64,000 bases of DNA. Source: Lentisphaerota bacterium. Its GTDB lineage: Bacteria; Verrucomicrobiota; Lentisphaeria; Victivallales; Victivallaceae. The notes beneath the pieces are model-generated. The model did not search any database. It saw only the letters and a list, made by a program, of their open reading frames with translations, and was not told where the DNA came from. Below, piece by piece: positions 48,981 to 58,732 of this stretch (position 1 is the first letter of the stretch; each line of letters begins with the position of its first letter). The stretch covers positions 1 through 64,000 of the forward strand of contig SUWF01000001.1 of the NCBI GenBank assembly GCA_015061575.1. Direction: 5' to 3'. Both the position numbers and the translations under genes were made by a program.

Positions 48981-50129
48981 ATGAAAAATTTTAAGCGATT
49001 TGTGGTAACTGCCGCATTGGCCGTGGCGTTCGGCGCATGGGCCGGGGAGCCGGAAACTCAGGAAGTGAAATATCAGAAACTGGTATTGGAGAATGAGTTT
49101 TTGACCGTTTCGCTGCTGCCCGAAAGTATGGGCCGGATCGATCAGATCACGGTCAAAAAAAATAATTACAATATCCTTTATCCCCGGCACAGTTTGTGTA
49201 CCAATTACGGTTCATTGTTAAAAACAGTCAAGGGTAATGCGTTCGGCAGTGCCGATACTTTTCTGCAGCGGGATCTGCGGTCGATGGATCAAAAAATGAA
49301 CGTGGAACAACCCGATACCCAGACAGTGATTTTTTCGGTAAAAAACTATGGCGGTATGCCCATAACGATGACCAGAAAAATCACCCTGCCTGCCGGTTCA
49401 ACGATCATCAAAACCGAATCGCAGCTCCAGTGGCATGGCAAACCCAATAGCGAGATCACCCCCCGGTGGGACTTTTTTCTTAACGGCGGCGACCCGCTGC
49501 CCTCCCGGAGCAATTTGTTCATTCCGCTGGTGCGAACCGCCCGCCCCGGCAGCCGATACGATCAGCTGAACCGCTGGAAACAGCGCACAGTTGTGCCGTC
49601 AGATAACTTTATGGCCGTGATCATCCCGCCGCAGGATCTGACTTTTGCCTTGATCGTCGATCCGGATTCCATGAAACAGGACAGTAAATTTTACACCCTC
49701 AGCGGCGGCTACAACAAAAAGTGGTATTGGTGGATGGCTTTTATGCTGCCGCCGCAAAAAATGGATCCTGACGAAGTGCGCAAATACGCCTTTGCCGCTG
49801 CGGTTTATCCGGGATTGAAAAATATTCAGGAAATTTGCGGCGATATTGCCATGTATGCTTATGTAACCAAACGCTCGTTGCCGTGGCGGTTGGGGGTAGT
49901 GATGATGGCAGCCAGTCCAACGCAGGAAAACACGATCCAACTGAAATTATCCTCAGAAGATGGCAAGTTTTTTGAAAAAACATTCACTCTGCCGCCCCTG
50001 GTGCCGGGCAAGATGCATAATGTAACTTGGACACTTTCCGGCTTTCCGCCCGGCAAGTACCATATATCCGGCAATATTCCCGGCAAGGGCGATTTTTTGC
50101 TGCCTGAACCGGTGATCGAAATAAAATAA
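48981..50129 (+). CDS. Secreted mutarotase-like/uncharacterised protein (paralog of 45121-46203)
   Basis: 382 aa; LENEFLTVSLLPESMGRIDQITVKKNNYNILYPRH. Confidence 0.55.
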   Translation: MKNFKRFVVTAALAVAFGAWAGEPETQEVKYQKLVLENEFLTVSLLPESMGRIDQITVKKNNYNILYPRHSLCTNYGSLLKTVKGNAFGSADTFLQRDLRSMDQKMNVEQPDTQTVIFSVKNYGGMPITMTRKITLPAGSTIIKTESQLQWHGKPNSEITPRWDFFLNGGDPLPSRSNLFIPLVRTARPGSRYDQLNRWKQRTVVPSDNFMAVIIPPQDLTFALIVDPDSMKQDSKFYTLSGGYNKKWYWWMAFMLPPQKMDPDEVRKYAFAAAVYPGLKNIQEICGDIAMYAYVTKRSLPWRLGVVMMAASPTQENTIQLKLSSEDGKFFEKTFTLPPLVPGKMHNVTWTLSGFPPGKYHISGNIPGKGDFLLPEPVIEIK

Positions 50130-50157
50130 ATCAACAATATGGAAGCTGAACAATATT

Positions 50158-51237
50158 ATGAAAAATCCATTCCGCCGCAATAAAATGACCGGTATTCACC
50201 ACAGCAGCAAAATTCTGCACCGCTATGCCGGTAATCCGATATTGACCGCCGCTGACGTACCTTATCAAGCCGATCTGGTCTACAATGCCGGAGTAACTTT
50301 TTTTAACGGCAAATACTGCATTGCTCCCCGGGTGGACTCTGCCGACCCGGCGCCCGAGCCGGGCGAAAGCAATTTTGCTTCGATCAATACCGGTTTGGGC
50401 TGGAGCGATGATGGTATCCACTTTGACATCGAACCGGAATTTGTCCGGGTGCATTACGGCGATGAACTTTTGCCGTGGGTTTGCGACGGCCGTTTGACGG
50501 TGCTGGAAGACGAATTGTATCTGACTTTCTGTTTTGAAAATCAACACTCCGAACGTCCCGGTATTGCCAGATGGCGCGGCAAAGGTACGGATTTTGATGT
50601 GGTCTGGCTGGGCATACCCCAGCAGCGCAACATGGTTTTGTTTCCGGAAAAAATCAACGGCATGTACATGCGTTTGGAACGCCCGTCCAACCAGTGGGGG
50701 GATCCTTTCCATATCTGGTACGCATTTTCGCCGGATATGCAATATTGGGGCCGGCAGGAACTTATGCTGGGCTGCGAAGATGTGCCGTTTGCCAGCGTAA
50801 AGATCGGAGCCGGGGCGCCGCCGGTAAAAACCGATCGCGGCTGGCTGCTGATTTTCCATGCGGTTGACGGTGTTCCGGCTGCTCCGGAAGAATCTGACAA
50901 CCGGGGCTGGACCAAGCGTTATATGTCCGGAGCTGCCCTCTTTGACCTGAACGATCCCACCAGATTGATCGCTATTACCAAAGAACCGCTGCTGACAGCT
51001 GAAATGCCTTATGAAACCGGAAAAGACAAAAATTTCTGGGTGCAGGATACAGTTTTCCCTTGCGGCGCGGTGATTGAACCCGATGGCGATACGCTGCGGA
51101 TCTACTACGGAGCGGGCGACACTAATACCTGTCTGGCGACCGTTTCTCTGCAGGAGCTGTTTGATTTCATGTCTCCGGCGACCCGGCTTGCCCCGCGGGC
51201 AACCATTCCATTCCGTTACAAGGATTGGCAAAAATAA
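50158..51237 (+). CDS. GH130-like glycoside phosphorylase/hydrolase (five-bladed propeller)
   Basis: 359 aa; HRYAGNPILTAADVPYQADLVYNAGVTFFNGKYCIAPRVDS. Confidence 0.8.
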   Translation: MKNPFRRNKMTGIHHSSKILHRYAGNPILTAADVPYQADLVYNAGVTFFNGKYCIAPRVDSADPAPEPGESNFASINTGLGWSDDGIHFDIEPEFVRVHYGDELLPWVCDGRLTVLEDELYLTFCFENQHSERPGIARWRGKGTDFDVVWLGIPQQRNMVLFPEKINGMYMRLERPSNQWGDPFHIWYAFSPDMQYWGRQELMLGCEDVPFASVKIGAGAPPVKTDRGWLLIFHAVDGVPAAPEESDNRGWTKRYMSGAALFDLNDPTRLIAITKEPLLTAEMPYETGKDKNFWVQDTVFPCGAVIEPDGDTLRIYYGAGDTNTCLATVSLQELFDFMSPATRLAPRATIPFRYKDWQK

Positions 51238-51412
51238 ATCGTTTGGATCAAGCAATGGGTCTGTTGCAAAACCTCGCAAAAGGTTGTAATGCCCCTGTTT
51301 TTTGCATGAATTTTTAGTTGCTGTCGAAAAAAAACAGTAAGCTTGAATTCATATAACAGCAGTAAATTTTATAATATATAAAATACGGTATCTTTCTTAT
51401 ATAAAATAAGTT

Positions 51413-51448
51413 GGAATTACTTTTATTACTTGTAATAAAAGTAATTCC
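51413..51448. repeat. Perfect 17-bp inverted repeat GGAATTACTTTTATTAC-TT-GTAATAAAAGTAATTCC
   Basis: Direct reading. Confidence 0.9.
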
Positions 51449-51473
51449 GGCGAAAGTTTTTGGAAAATGGGGT

Positions 51474-51514
51474 GTGGGGAAAAGAACCTTTTTTCAAAAA
51501 GGTTTTTTCCCCAC
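51474..51514. terminator. Long hairpin gtggggaaaagaacctttttt...aaaaaggttttttccccac, possible bidirectional terminator
   Basis: Near-perfect stem between convergent genes. Confidence 0.5.
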
Positions 51515-51568
51515 AAAACAGTTTTGCAACAGCCCATTTTTTGTCTGGAGTATGAGTTTTTTGCCGGG

Positions 51569-52624
51569 TCAGCTGTTTTTGCAGCGTATCCGCAGAGTTA
51601 CTATCTTGGTGGGATGATTGAATGGTGCCGGATCCGCCGGGTAATAACTTGCTGATGAATTTGACGGAGCTGTGTAACAAAAGTCTTCCGGTATGGATAT
51701 AAGCTCTTCTAAACGCAGGTATATGCCATCGCAAATACTTTCTATGTGCCGCAGAAAATCTTTTCCGGATAAATATAACGCATTGTTGACTACGATCATT
51801 ATGCCGTTGTCGGCTGCCAGCGGACGCAGTTTGTTGATCACGTTCAGCGGATTGTTGGCCAGATCGATCACCCCTTTGGCGGTACGGGAGAAAAAGGGCG
51901 GATCCACGATCACACAATCAAATTTACTTTGCGCTTTACGCAGCGCTCCCACGGTCGGAAAAAAATCTCCGTAACGGAAGTTTTTGCGGGTAAAGGTCAA
52001 ACCGTTCAGCGAGGCACTGCGGTAGGCGGTTTTTAAAAATTTTTCCGAAAGATCTGTTTGCAATACCATAGCTGCGCCTCCGGCGGCAGCTGCCACGCCC
52101 AGACTGCCGGTGTAGGCAAAGGTGTTCAGTACATGTTTGCCTTGCATGTTTTCCAGCAAATATTTACGCAGCAAGCGGGTGTCGCTGTAAAAGCTGTTAT
52201 CGTGGTTCATGGTCAGGTCAATGGCGTAGCGGACGTGATGTTCTTCGATAAAATCATCGGTTTTGCTGCCGCTCAGCAAAATACCGTTGCGCTCTTCGGC
52301 AGTTCGTCCATTGCGGCGTTTGAGCAGTACTGCCTGCAAAAAATCCAGTTCGCCGGAGAGTAATTCGGCCAAATCATTGCGATTTGCCCAATCATTGCTG
52401 TAATCATGGATCACAGCGGTACGGCCCAGCAGATCGATCGCCAGATCCGGAACGCCTTCGGTAAAGCCGTTGCAGAGCCGCAAGGATTGATGATGCGCCG
52501 GATCGCTGTTCAACGCATCTTGCCGCCGTTGGATGGCTGATATGATAAGTTGTTTTGCTTGAGTTTCCATAATACTATAATATAGCACCGGATATTCATT
52601 TTGCAATCCGCAGAATTTTTTCAA
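51569..52624 (-). CDS. Class I SAM-dependent rRNA methyltransferase (RlmI/RlmK-like)
   Basis: 351 aa; VLNTFAYTGSLGVAAAAGGA, FDCVIVDPPFFSRT. Confidence 0.85.
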   Translation of the reverse strand: MKKFCGLQNEYPVLYYSIMETQAKQLIISAIQRRQDALNSDPAHHQSLRLCNGFTEGVPDLAIDLLGRTAVIHDYSNDWANRNDLAELLSGELDFLQAVLLKRRNGRTAEERNGILLSGSKTDDFIEEHHVRYAIDLTMNHDNSFYSDTRLLRKYLLENMQGKHVLNTFAYTGSLGVAAAAGGAAMVLQTDLSEKFLKTAYRSASLNGLTFTRKNFRYGDFFPTVGALRKAQSKFDCVIVDPPFFSRTAKGVIDLANNPLNVINKLRPLAADNGIMIVVNNALYLSGKDFLRHIESICDGIYLRLEELISIPEDFCYTAPSNSSASYYPADPAPFNHPTKIVTLRIRCKNS

Positions 52625-52744
52625 AAAATTGTTAAAGTTGCCATTCCGGCTGGAGGAATGTTTGACTTTTGATGTATAAATGTTATATTAACCAAAGTTA
52701 TGTAAATGGCTGAAAGGCCGCAACTGATAAAGGAACAGGGTGTT

Positions 52745-55700
52745 GTGAAAAGTAAACTTTACGGATTGATTCTGGCTTTGCTGATGCTGGCAATGGCCGG
52801 AGCAGGGGCTGGAGATTTTACGCTGCAGGAAAAAAATGGATCGTTTGCGATCACGTTCAGAGACCGGGAACTTATTTCGGAAAGTCTCTTTACGATCGAT
52901 GGCAAAAATGTTTTTAAGCCCGGCGAGCTGACGGTGGAAAAAAAGCAGCTGGCGGATGGCTCCACGGCTTTCAATATCTGGAGCAAAGACCCGCAGCGGC
53001 GCTATCGGCAGGAAGGTGTGATCAGTGCCGACGGCAAGCGTCTGGAATTGAATATGCAGTTCGATTATCTGGCTTATTCGCCTGCCGAGGGCAAAGTTGT
53101 GGAATATATCTTGAAAATGCCGTTCAAGCCGCTGGCCGGCTGCCGGTTTGAAGCTGTTCATGGCCGCAATATGCGTCCGGTTTGGCAAAAAGGGGTGATC
53201 GCTGCGGATCTGAAAGGCAACCTGACTGCCGACCGGGCCAGAATGTTGACGATCAAATTGCCGGAAGGCGATGTGCTGTTGGATTTTTCGCCGCAAGGCG
53301 TGTGCAATTATGCAGGTGCTACCGGCAATACTTGCATTGGCATGTGGCAGGTCGCCCGCATGAAGGAAGATCCGGAGGTTCTGAGTCTGGCGGCTATCCG
53401 CAAGGTTCCCGCCTGGGGCGGCGGCATTGCCGGAAAAGTGGTGATCACAGCCGGTTCCAGCAAAGAATACAATACTTATCACCCCCGGAAAAAATATTCT
53501 TATTATGATGCGCTGCCAGCTCAGAAGCTTTACAGCTTTGGTGCGGAAAAGGTCGGTCGCAAATACAGCAAGCTTGATTTGCGCGCTGCCGGCAAGCTCG
53601 ATGGCTGGGCCGATCCGGGCAATGGCAAGATCGTTGCCGGCAAGCATCCCGGAGCATTTTATTCGGCGGTAGCCGGTTCCGGAAAGGCTTTGCTCAAAGT
53701 TAAGGATCTGCAGCCCGGGTATTACTTTGTAACAGCCGGGATCGGTAATTTTGACCGGCAGAAAAATAAATTTTCCATCAAGGTCAATGGCGTGGATCTT
53801 GCTAAAGATATTACCGTAAAAGCTGGTGAAGCTGCTTCGCTGACCAGGGTTTTCAAGCTCGATAAGGGCGTTGCGGATATTGAATTTACCGGCAACTGGC
53901 GCATATCTACGCTGGGTTTTCAGCTGTTGAGTAATTTTTACGAGGACTACAGCTTCAGCCGTGGGTTCTGGGTGACCGATGGATTTGAACCCGGAGTTAT
54001 GTACAACAACAGCCACTATGCCAAGGAGCCGGCTTTTGCTACCGGCCGTACTGATGTGGTTATGCCGGATCCGGATAAAGCTCCGGCTCCGGTCAAATCG
54101 CTGGTTTATACGGTCAAACAGCCCTCGGCCAAGGCGCAGGAAAATATGCGCTGGCGCTATACGGCAAGAGTTTCGCAAGTCGGAACGCAGAACAATGGTA
54201 CTTTCCAGGAATTTATCCAGCCCGGTGCGGTCGAACGGCGCATGGATGAGCTGAAAAAAGAAAATTTCAATCTGATCATAGTCAGTGGATTGCTTTCGCG
54301 GCACACTTATCCTGCGCACCTGCAGCGGGTTCGCAGGCAGGTCAAACGTATGGCCGCCGCCGCCCATGAGCGGGGCATGAAGTTTTATGACCACATCGAC
54401 TATATCCTGCTGTGGAATATGGATTCCGGTTTCCGGGTCGCTGCCGAAAAACCGTTCTGGCTGGCCCGTGAATTGGATACACTGCTGCCGACGACCGACT
54501 TCTGCGTCAATAACCACGAACGCAATTTGGCGTACCGCAAGTATTTGAAAAAATATATCCAGGATACCGCCATTGACGGGATCATGATCGATGAAGTATG
54601 CTTCCCGGGCGGCAATTTCTGTGGCTGCGGCGATTGCCGGGAAGATTTTACTGCCGATACGGCGCAGGAATGGCCGCTCAATGAAATGGCCCCCGATCAA
54701 ATCACTGCCAAAGGATCGCAAGCGGCTACTGCATTGGCTAAAACTCATCAGGCGTGGCGGCGCAAACGGGTCGGCGACTGGTGGGTGGAATTGCGCAGCT
54801 TTTTGGATAAAGATTATCCGGAGTTTGGATTTTTCTGTTACTCCACGCATTATGGTTTGAGCAGCAATTATGCTTCCAACAGTCTGGGGTTTGATTTGCT
54901 GCAGGTCGGTAGGGCAGTGGATTTTCTGGGTACTGAGATCATGCCGAGAAATGTCTGGGCGTGTGCCCGGCCGCTCTTTTCTTACCGCAAGGCTAAAAAT
55001 ATGCTGCGCAATGCGTTTGGTATGCCGGTCTATGGGCAGATCTATGCGCCCGGCGGCTGGGACGTTGCTTACTTTGGCTGGGGCTTGATGAATATGAATG
55101 CGCAGGTTTACTGGGCTGAGCCGCCGATGGCATGTCCGCCCGGAAAGTCCGATTATTACAAGTTTTCCGACCGCAATATGGATATTGGCAAGGCGGTCAG
55201 CTGTGCTGATGTGGCGCTGCTTTTTTCCAGTCAGGGGCGCGATAATGGCGTGCGCATGAATTATAAAGTTGAACTCTTCGGTATGGCGCAGACTTTGGGC
55301 GAAATGCATGTCAATTATGATATTATTTGCGATACTGTGCTTTCGCTGGAGCAGCTCAAAAAATACAAGGTGTTGTGGGTGGGGGCCTCGGCTCCGCTGT
55401 CGGATAACCAGATAGCAATCATCCGCAAATTTGCAGAGCAGGGCGGGCATGTGGTGCTGGGCCCCATTGCGGCTGTGGCCAATGAATATGGTCAAATGCG
55501 TGATAAGTGGCCGTTTGAAGATCTGTTCAAATTCAAACCCGCCAGCCGTCAGAGCAAGGTCAGCCGACTGGATCTGGATAACGGTACGACGGTGACACCA
55601 GCTAAGATCATTCCGGCCTGGCTGCCGGATCCGCGCAATATGAAAATGCCTGCTGCTCCGGTAACTATGGTTTGGGGTAAGACCCGTATTCCGGCGATTT

Positions 55701-56197
55701 TCAACGCTCCACTGGGGAAGGGGCAGGTCATGTTTATGCCGCTGGCCATCGGTTCGGTGCTGGTACAGGAAGAGATGATGGTAGGCCGCAAGCTGAATTT
55801 TGAGTTGGACGAAAATACTGCTGCAGCCTGCCGGTATTTGTGGGAAAGTATCCTCAAGAATGCTCAGGCCGGCACCTGGCAGTGTCAGGCTCCGGGTAAG
55901 GTGTTGAGTACCCTTTATAAGCAGGATGATTGCTATTATGCCCACTTTTTGAACGCTACCGGAGTGAATCTTAAAAAAGATGATGTGGTGACGGTCAATA
56001 TGCCGGAAAATGCGTTCCCGATGATCGGAAAAGATATCGTCTTTACGCTGCCGGATGATTCGCTGACCGTGGCCGAAGCTGCCAGCCCGGACTTTGAAGG
56101 CTGGAAAAAACTTCCGCTGCGTAAGGTTGCCGGAGGCGTGGAAATAACTTTGAGCAAGGAGCTGCTTAAAGTTTATGCCATGGTGCGGATTAAGTAA
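52745..56197 (+). CDS. Large secreted putative glycoside hydrolase with GH42-like trimerisation/GATase-like domain
   Basis: ORF 52706-56197; probable GTG start at 52745 giving a signal peptide; DGIMIDEVCFPGGNFCGCGDC; KVLWVGASAPLSDNQIAIIRKFAEQGGHVVLGP. Confidence 0.6.
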   Translation: MKSKLYGLILALLMLAMAGAGAGDFTLQEKNGSFAITFRDRELISESLFTIDGKNVFKPGELTVEKKQLADGSTAFNIWSKDPQRRYRQEGVISADGKRLELNMQFDYLAYSPAEGKVVEYILKMPFKPLAGCRFEAVHGRNMRPVWQKGVIAADLKGNLTADRARMLTIKLPEGDVLLDFSPQGVCNYAGATGNTCIGMWQVARMKEDPEVLSLAAIRKVPAWGGGIAGKVVITAGSSKEYNTYHPRKKYSYYDALPAQKLYSFGAEKVGRKYSKLDLRAAGKLDGWADPGNGKIVAGKHPGAFYSAVAGSGKALLKVKDLQPGYYFVTAGIGNFDRQKNKFSIKVNGVDLAKDITVKAGEAASLTRVFKLDKGVADIEFTGNWRISTLGFQLLSNFYEDYSFSRGFWVTDGFEPGVMYNNSHYAKEPAFATGRTDVVMPDPDKAPAPVKSLVYTVKQPSAKAQENMRWRYTARVSQVGTQNNGTFQEFIQPGAVERRMDELKKENFNLIIVSGLLSRHTYPAHLQRVRRQVKRMAAAAHERGMKFYDHIDYILLWNMDSGFRVAAEKPFWLARELDTLLPTTDFCVNNHERNLAYRKYLKKYIQDTAIDGIMIDEVCFPGGNFCGCGDCREDFTADTAQEWPLNEMAPDQITAKGSQAATALAKTHQAWRRKRVGDWWVELRSFLDKDYPEFGFFCYSTHYGLSSNYASNSLGFDLLQVGRAVDFLGTEIMPRNVWACARPLFSYRKAKNMLRNAFGMPVYGQIYAPGGWDVAYFGWGLMNMNAQVYWAEPPMACPPGKSDYYKFSDRNMDIGKAVSCADVALLFSSQGRDNGVRMNYKVELFGMAQTLGEMHVNYDIICDTVLSLEQLKKYKVLWVGASAPLSDNQIAIIRKFAEQGGHVVLGPIAAVANEYGQMRDKWPFEDLFKFKPASRQSKVSRLDLDNGTTVTPAKIIPAWLPDPRNMKMPAAPVTMVWGKTRIPAIFNAPLGKGQVMFMPLAIGSVLVQEEMMVGRKLNFELDENTAAACRYLWESILKNAQAGTWQCQAPGKVLSTLYKQDDCYYAHFLNATGVNLKKDDVVTVNMPENAFPMIGKDIVFTLPDDSLTVAEAASPDFEGWKKLPLRKVAGGVEITLSKELLKVYAMVRIK

Positions 56198-56225
56198 CGC
56201 TTAAAAAGAGCAAGTTCACCTTTCG

Positions 56226-56266
56226 CCGGGGCTGCTGCAAACAGATGATTTTTGCGGCAGCCCCGG
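56226..56266. terminator. 16-bp hairpin CCGGGGCTGCTGCAAA...TTTGCGGCAGCCCCGG between convergent genes
   Basis: Stem with one G-U-compatible mismatch, followed by a T-rich tract. Confidence 0.75.
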
Positions 56267-56273
56267 TTGATTT

Positions 56274-57593
56274 TTATTTGACCAGCCGGGCAAAAGTGCA
56301 ATGGGCTTCCGGGGTATGCAGGGCGTTTTTTATGGCATCACTGCCAGCGGCGTGCAAGGCCGCCAGTTCGGCAAAAACTTCCCGGAGGGCGGCTCCGTAG
56401 AGCATTAATTCTTTGCTGCTGTGGGCCATGGTCGGGTAAAAAGCGGTTCCGGCTATAAAATTGCGTTCCAGCATTTTTATGGTAAAAAGCGTCCGCATGA
56501 TATTGGCGTGGCAACTGTCAAAAGCAAAAGTCGCCAGACAGCCGAATTCGCTGGTCAGTTTGATGGGTAATGCGGATTTTTCTGCCGTCGTTTTCCACAA
56601 CTCCATTACTTGTTTGCCGATGTTGTTTACATAGCTTGCGGTGTTGGTCTGCTGCATTTTTTGGAGCGTGACCAATGCGGCAACCGGGCCGGTGCGCTCC
56701 GTCCAGTAGGTGCTGCTCAAAAAGGCACTGGCTGCGCCGTCAAAAAACTCTTTTCTGCCCAGCACTGCTGCGATCGGATGCCCATTGCCCAGAGCTTTGG
56801 AGTAGATCGCCAGATCCGGTTCCAGAGCTAAATTCAGATGCGATCCGCCAAAACAGTAACGCCAGCCGATGGTTATTTCGTCACAAACCAGCAGAGCACC
56901 GTATTTAGTGCAGCTGCTGCGCAAAAGCTGCAGAAATTCCGGCGCAACTTCTTCATGGCGGCAAGGTTCCAAAATGACCGCTGCCAGTTCGCTGCCATGC
57001 TGTTTGAATAAGTCAGCAAGCTGTTCGCAATCGCCGTGCATACAGGGTATGGCTGTGCCGGATAACTCCGATGGAACTCCGTGCGGAGAAAGACCTTGCA
57101 GCCACAGTCCGCCCAATGCGTCAGGATTGCCTAAGTTGGCTGCCAGATACCAGTCGTGCCAGCCGTGATAACCGATGATCAGAACTTTGCTGCGCCGGGT
57201 GCAGGCCCGGGCTATCCGGATGGCCACGGCGCAAATTTCGCCGCCGGTACGGGCAAAACGGGCCCACGATGCCCACGGATGTATTGCGCATAAACGTTCG
57301 GCCAATTCGACTTCTTCCGGCGGGTTAAGAGTGGAAAAACTGCCGTCAGTTACGGTTTTGATCACTGCCGAGCTGACATCTTCATCGTTGAATCCCAGCA
57401 GACATGCGCCGATGCCGCAAGTGCTGAAATCGATCAATTCCCGATTGTCGATCGTGGTCAGACGGCAGCCCCGGGCTTTTTTGAAATATGCCGGAAAAAC
57501 TTCCGGAGCGAACATTTCCGGGCGTTTGCTCAAGAGGCCGGTTCCTCCGGGGATGATGGTTTTGGCGTAGCGGTAAAGTTCCTGATCGTTCAT
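56274..57593 (-). CDS. Class III aminotransferase (glutamate-1-semialdehyde aminomutase-like)
   Basis: 439 aa; KTIIPGGTGLLSKRPEMFAP, GYHGWHDWYLAANL, LVCDEITIGWRYCFGG, IYSKALGNGHPIAAVLG. Confidence 0.9.
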   Translation of the reverse strand: MNDQELYRYAKTIIPGGTGLLSKRPEMFAPEVFPAYFKKARGCRLTTIDNRELIDFSTCGIGACLLGFNDEDVSSAVIKTVTDGSFSTLNPPEEVELAERLCAIHPWASWARFARTGGEICAVAIRIARACTRRSKVLIIGYHGWHDWYLAANLGNPDALGGLWLQGLSPHGVPSELSGTAIPCMHGDCEQLADLFKQHGSELAAVILEPCRHEEVAPEFLQLLRSSCTKYGALLVCDEITIGWRYCFGGSHLNLALEPDLAIYSKALGNGHPIAAVLGRKEFFDGAASAFLSSTYWTERTGPVAALVTLQKMQQTNTASYVNNIGKQVMELWKTTAEKSALPIKLTSEFGCLATFAFDSCHANIMRTLFTIKMLERNFIAGTAFYPTMAHSSKELMLYGAALREVFAELAALHAAGSDAIKNALHTPEAHCTFARLVK

Positions 57594-57770
57594 AACAATA
57601 TACTCCTGATAGTTGGTTTGCCAACTAATATATCTACTATTACCGGAAAACTCAATTGATTTTGTATGTAAAAAACGATCACGGATATATAAAAAACGAA
57701 ATAGCCGCTGTCGGGATTTGCAAAAATCAGCTTCCGGTAATATATTTTATGAACGAGGAGATAACACGCC

Positions 57771-58535
57771 ATGAATGACCGTTTGAACCGGGTACTTGAT
57801 TATTTGAAAAATTTTGATGTGCAGACGCATCCGGTGAGCTTTCAGAGTGTGCCGGATGGACGGGTGCCGACAGAATCTTTTGATTATCATGTACATAAAT
57901 ATTGGGAAGTAAAATTTTGCAGCGATCCCGGCGAGTTGATCATTCAGGCTCCGCAGACCGTACACTGCGCTACCCGGACGGATCATGTTTTTGCTGTAAC
58001 GCATAATTATGTGCAGCTGGAAGAATGGTTTTTTGATCTTTCGGATGATAAAAATATATATAATTTTTTACCGGAATTGCTGGATAACTTGAGCCGGATG
58101 CCGCTGCGGAGTGAATTCAATACCATGCGCACGCATCTGGTGGAAGCGGTGGTCAGCAATCTGATCGTGATCATGACCAAACTGCAGTGGGATGCCGAAG
58201 TTGCGCTAAAACAGCGCGATTTGGCGGATCGGGTGCTGGATTATATGCAAAATCACTACTTCCACAGCGATTTGAGCGTGCAGGATATTGCCCGCTTTGC
58301 GGGGATTTCTGCGCAGCGGCTCAATATACTTTTGCGGCGCAAAAACAATTTGGGCATCCGGCAGAACCTTATCCGCATACGCCTGGAACACGCTGCAGAA
58401 CTGTTGCAGGACCCAGCTTATATAGTTAAAGACGCCGCTGCACTTACCGGTTGGAAATCAGCTTTTTATTTTGGCAACAGCTTCCGTAAGCACTTTGGAT
58501 GTGCTCCGGGCGAATATCGCAAGAAATTTATTTGA
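57771..58535 (+). CDS. AraC-family transcriptional regulator
   Basis: 254 aa; LSVQDIARFAGISAQRLNILLRRKNNLGIRQNLIRIRLEHAAELLQ...GWKSAFYFGNSFRKHFGCAPGEYRK. Confidence 0.85.
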   Translation: MNDRLNRVLDYLKNFDVQTHPVSFQSVPDGRVPTESFDYHVHKYWEVKFCSDPGELIIQAPQTVHCATRTDHVFAVTHNYVQLEEWFFDLSDDKNIYNFLPELLDNLSRMPLRSEFNTMRTHLVEAVVSNLIVIMTKLQWDAEVALKQRDLADRVLDYMQNHYFHSDLSVQDIARFAGISAQRLNILLRRKNNLGIRQNLIRIRLEHAAELLQDPAYIVKDAAALTGWKSAFYFGNSFRKHFGCAPGEYRKKFI

Positions 58536-58677
58536 CTGACTGCCGGAAATTTTTTGATTGGCCCGGCAGCGAACTTCTGAAATTGTTTCTGTATTAAAAA
58601 TAATACACTTTTTCTGGTGTCCAATTATCCGGAGGGCAAAAATCCTGCATTTTTGTATTATTTTTGCCGTTTGAACG

Positions 58678-58706
58678 TTGCATCGTATTTTTAATTTGAT
58701 TATAAT
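58678..58706 (+). promoter_or_regulatory. Sigma70-like promoter TTGCAT-N17-TATAAT
   Basis: Direct reading upstream of the 58733 regulator. Confidence 0.6.
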
Positions 58707-58732
58707 AACTTGCAAACCAAGAGAGTTTTATT

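Larger units (their letters stand above)
51257..51535. repeat. Near-perfect inverted repeat arms (gggtctgttgcaaaac / gttttgcaacagccca) enclosing further palindromes
   Basis: Direct reading. Confidence 0.6.

Noticed and set aside
51411-51617. ORF MELLLLLVIKVIPAKVFGKWGVGKRTFFQKGFF...
   Set aside because: Translated palindromic repeat sequence rather than a gene.
52688-55945. 1085-aa antisense ORF on the minus strand
   Set aside because: Shadow ORF of the 52745-56197 secreted hydrolase; low-complexity, basic composition with no domain signature, explained by codon bias of the sense gene.
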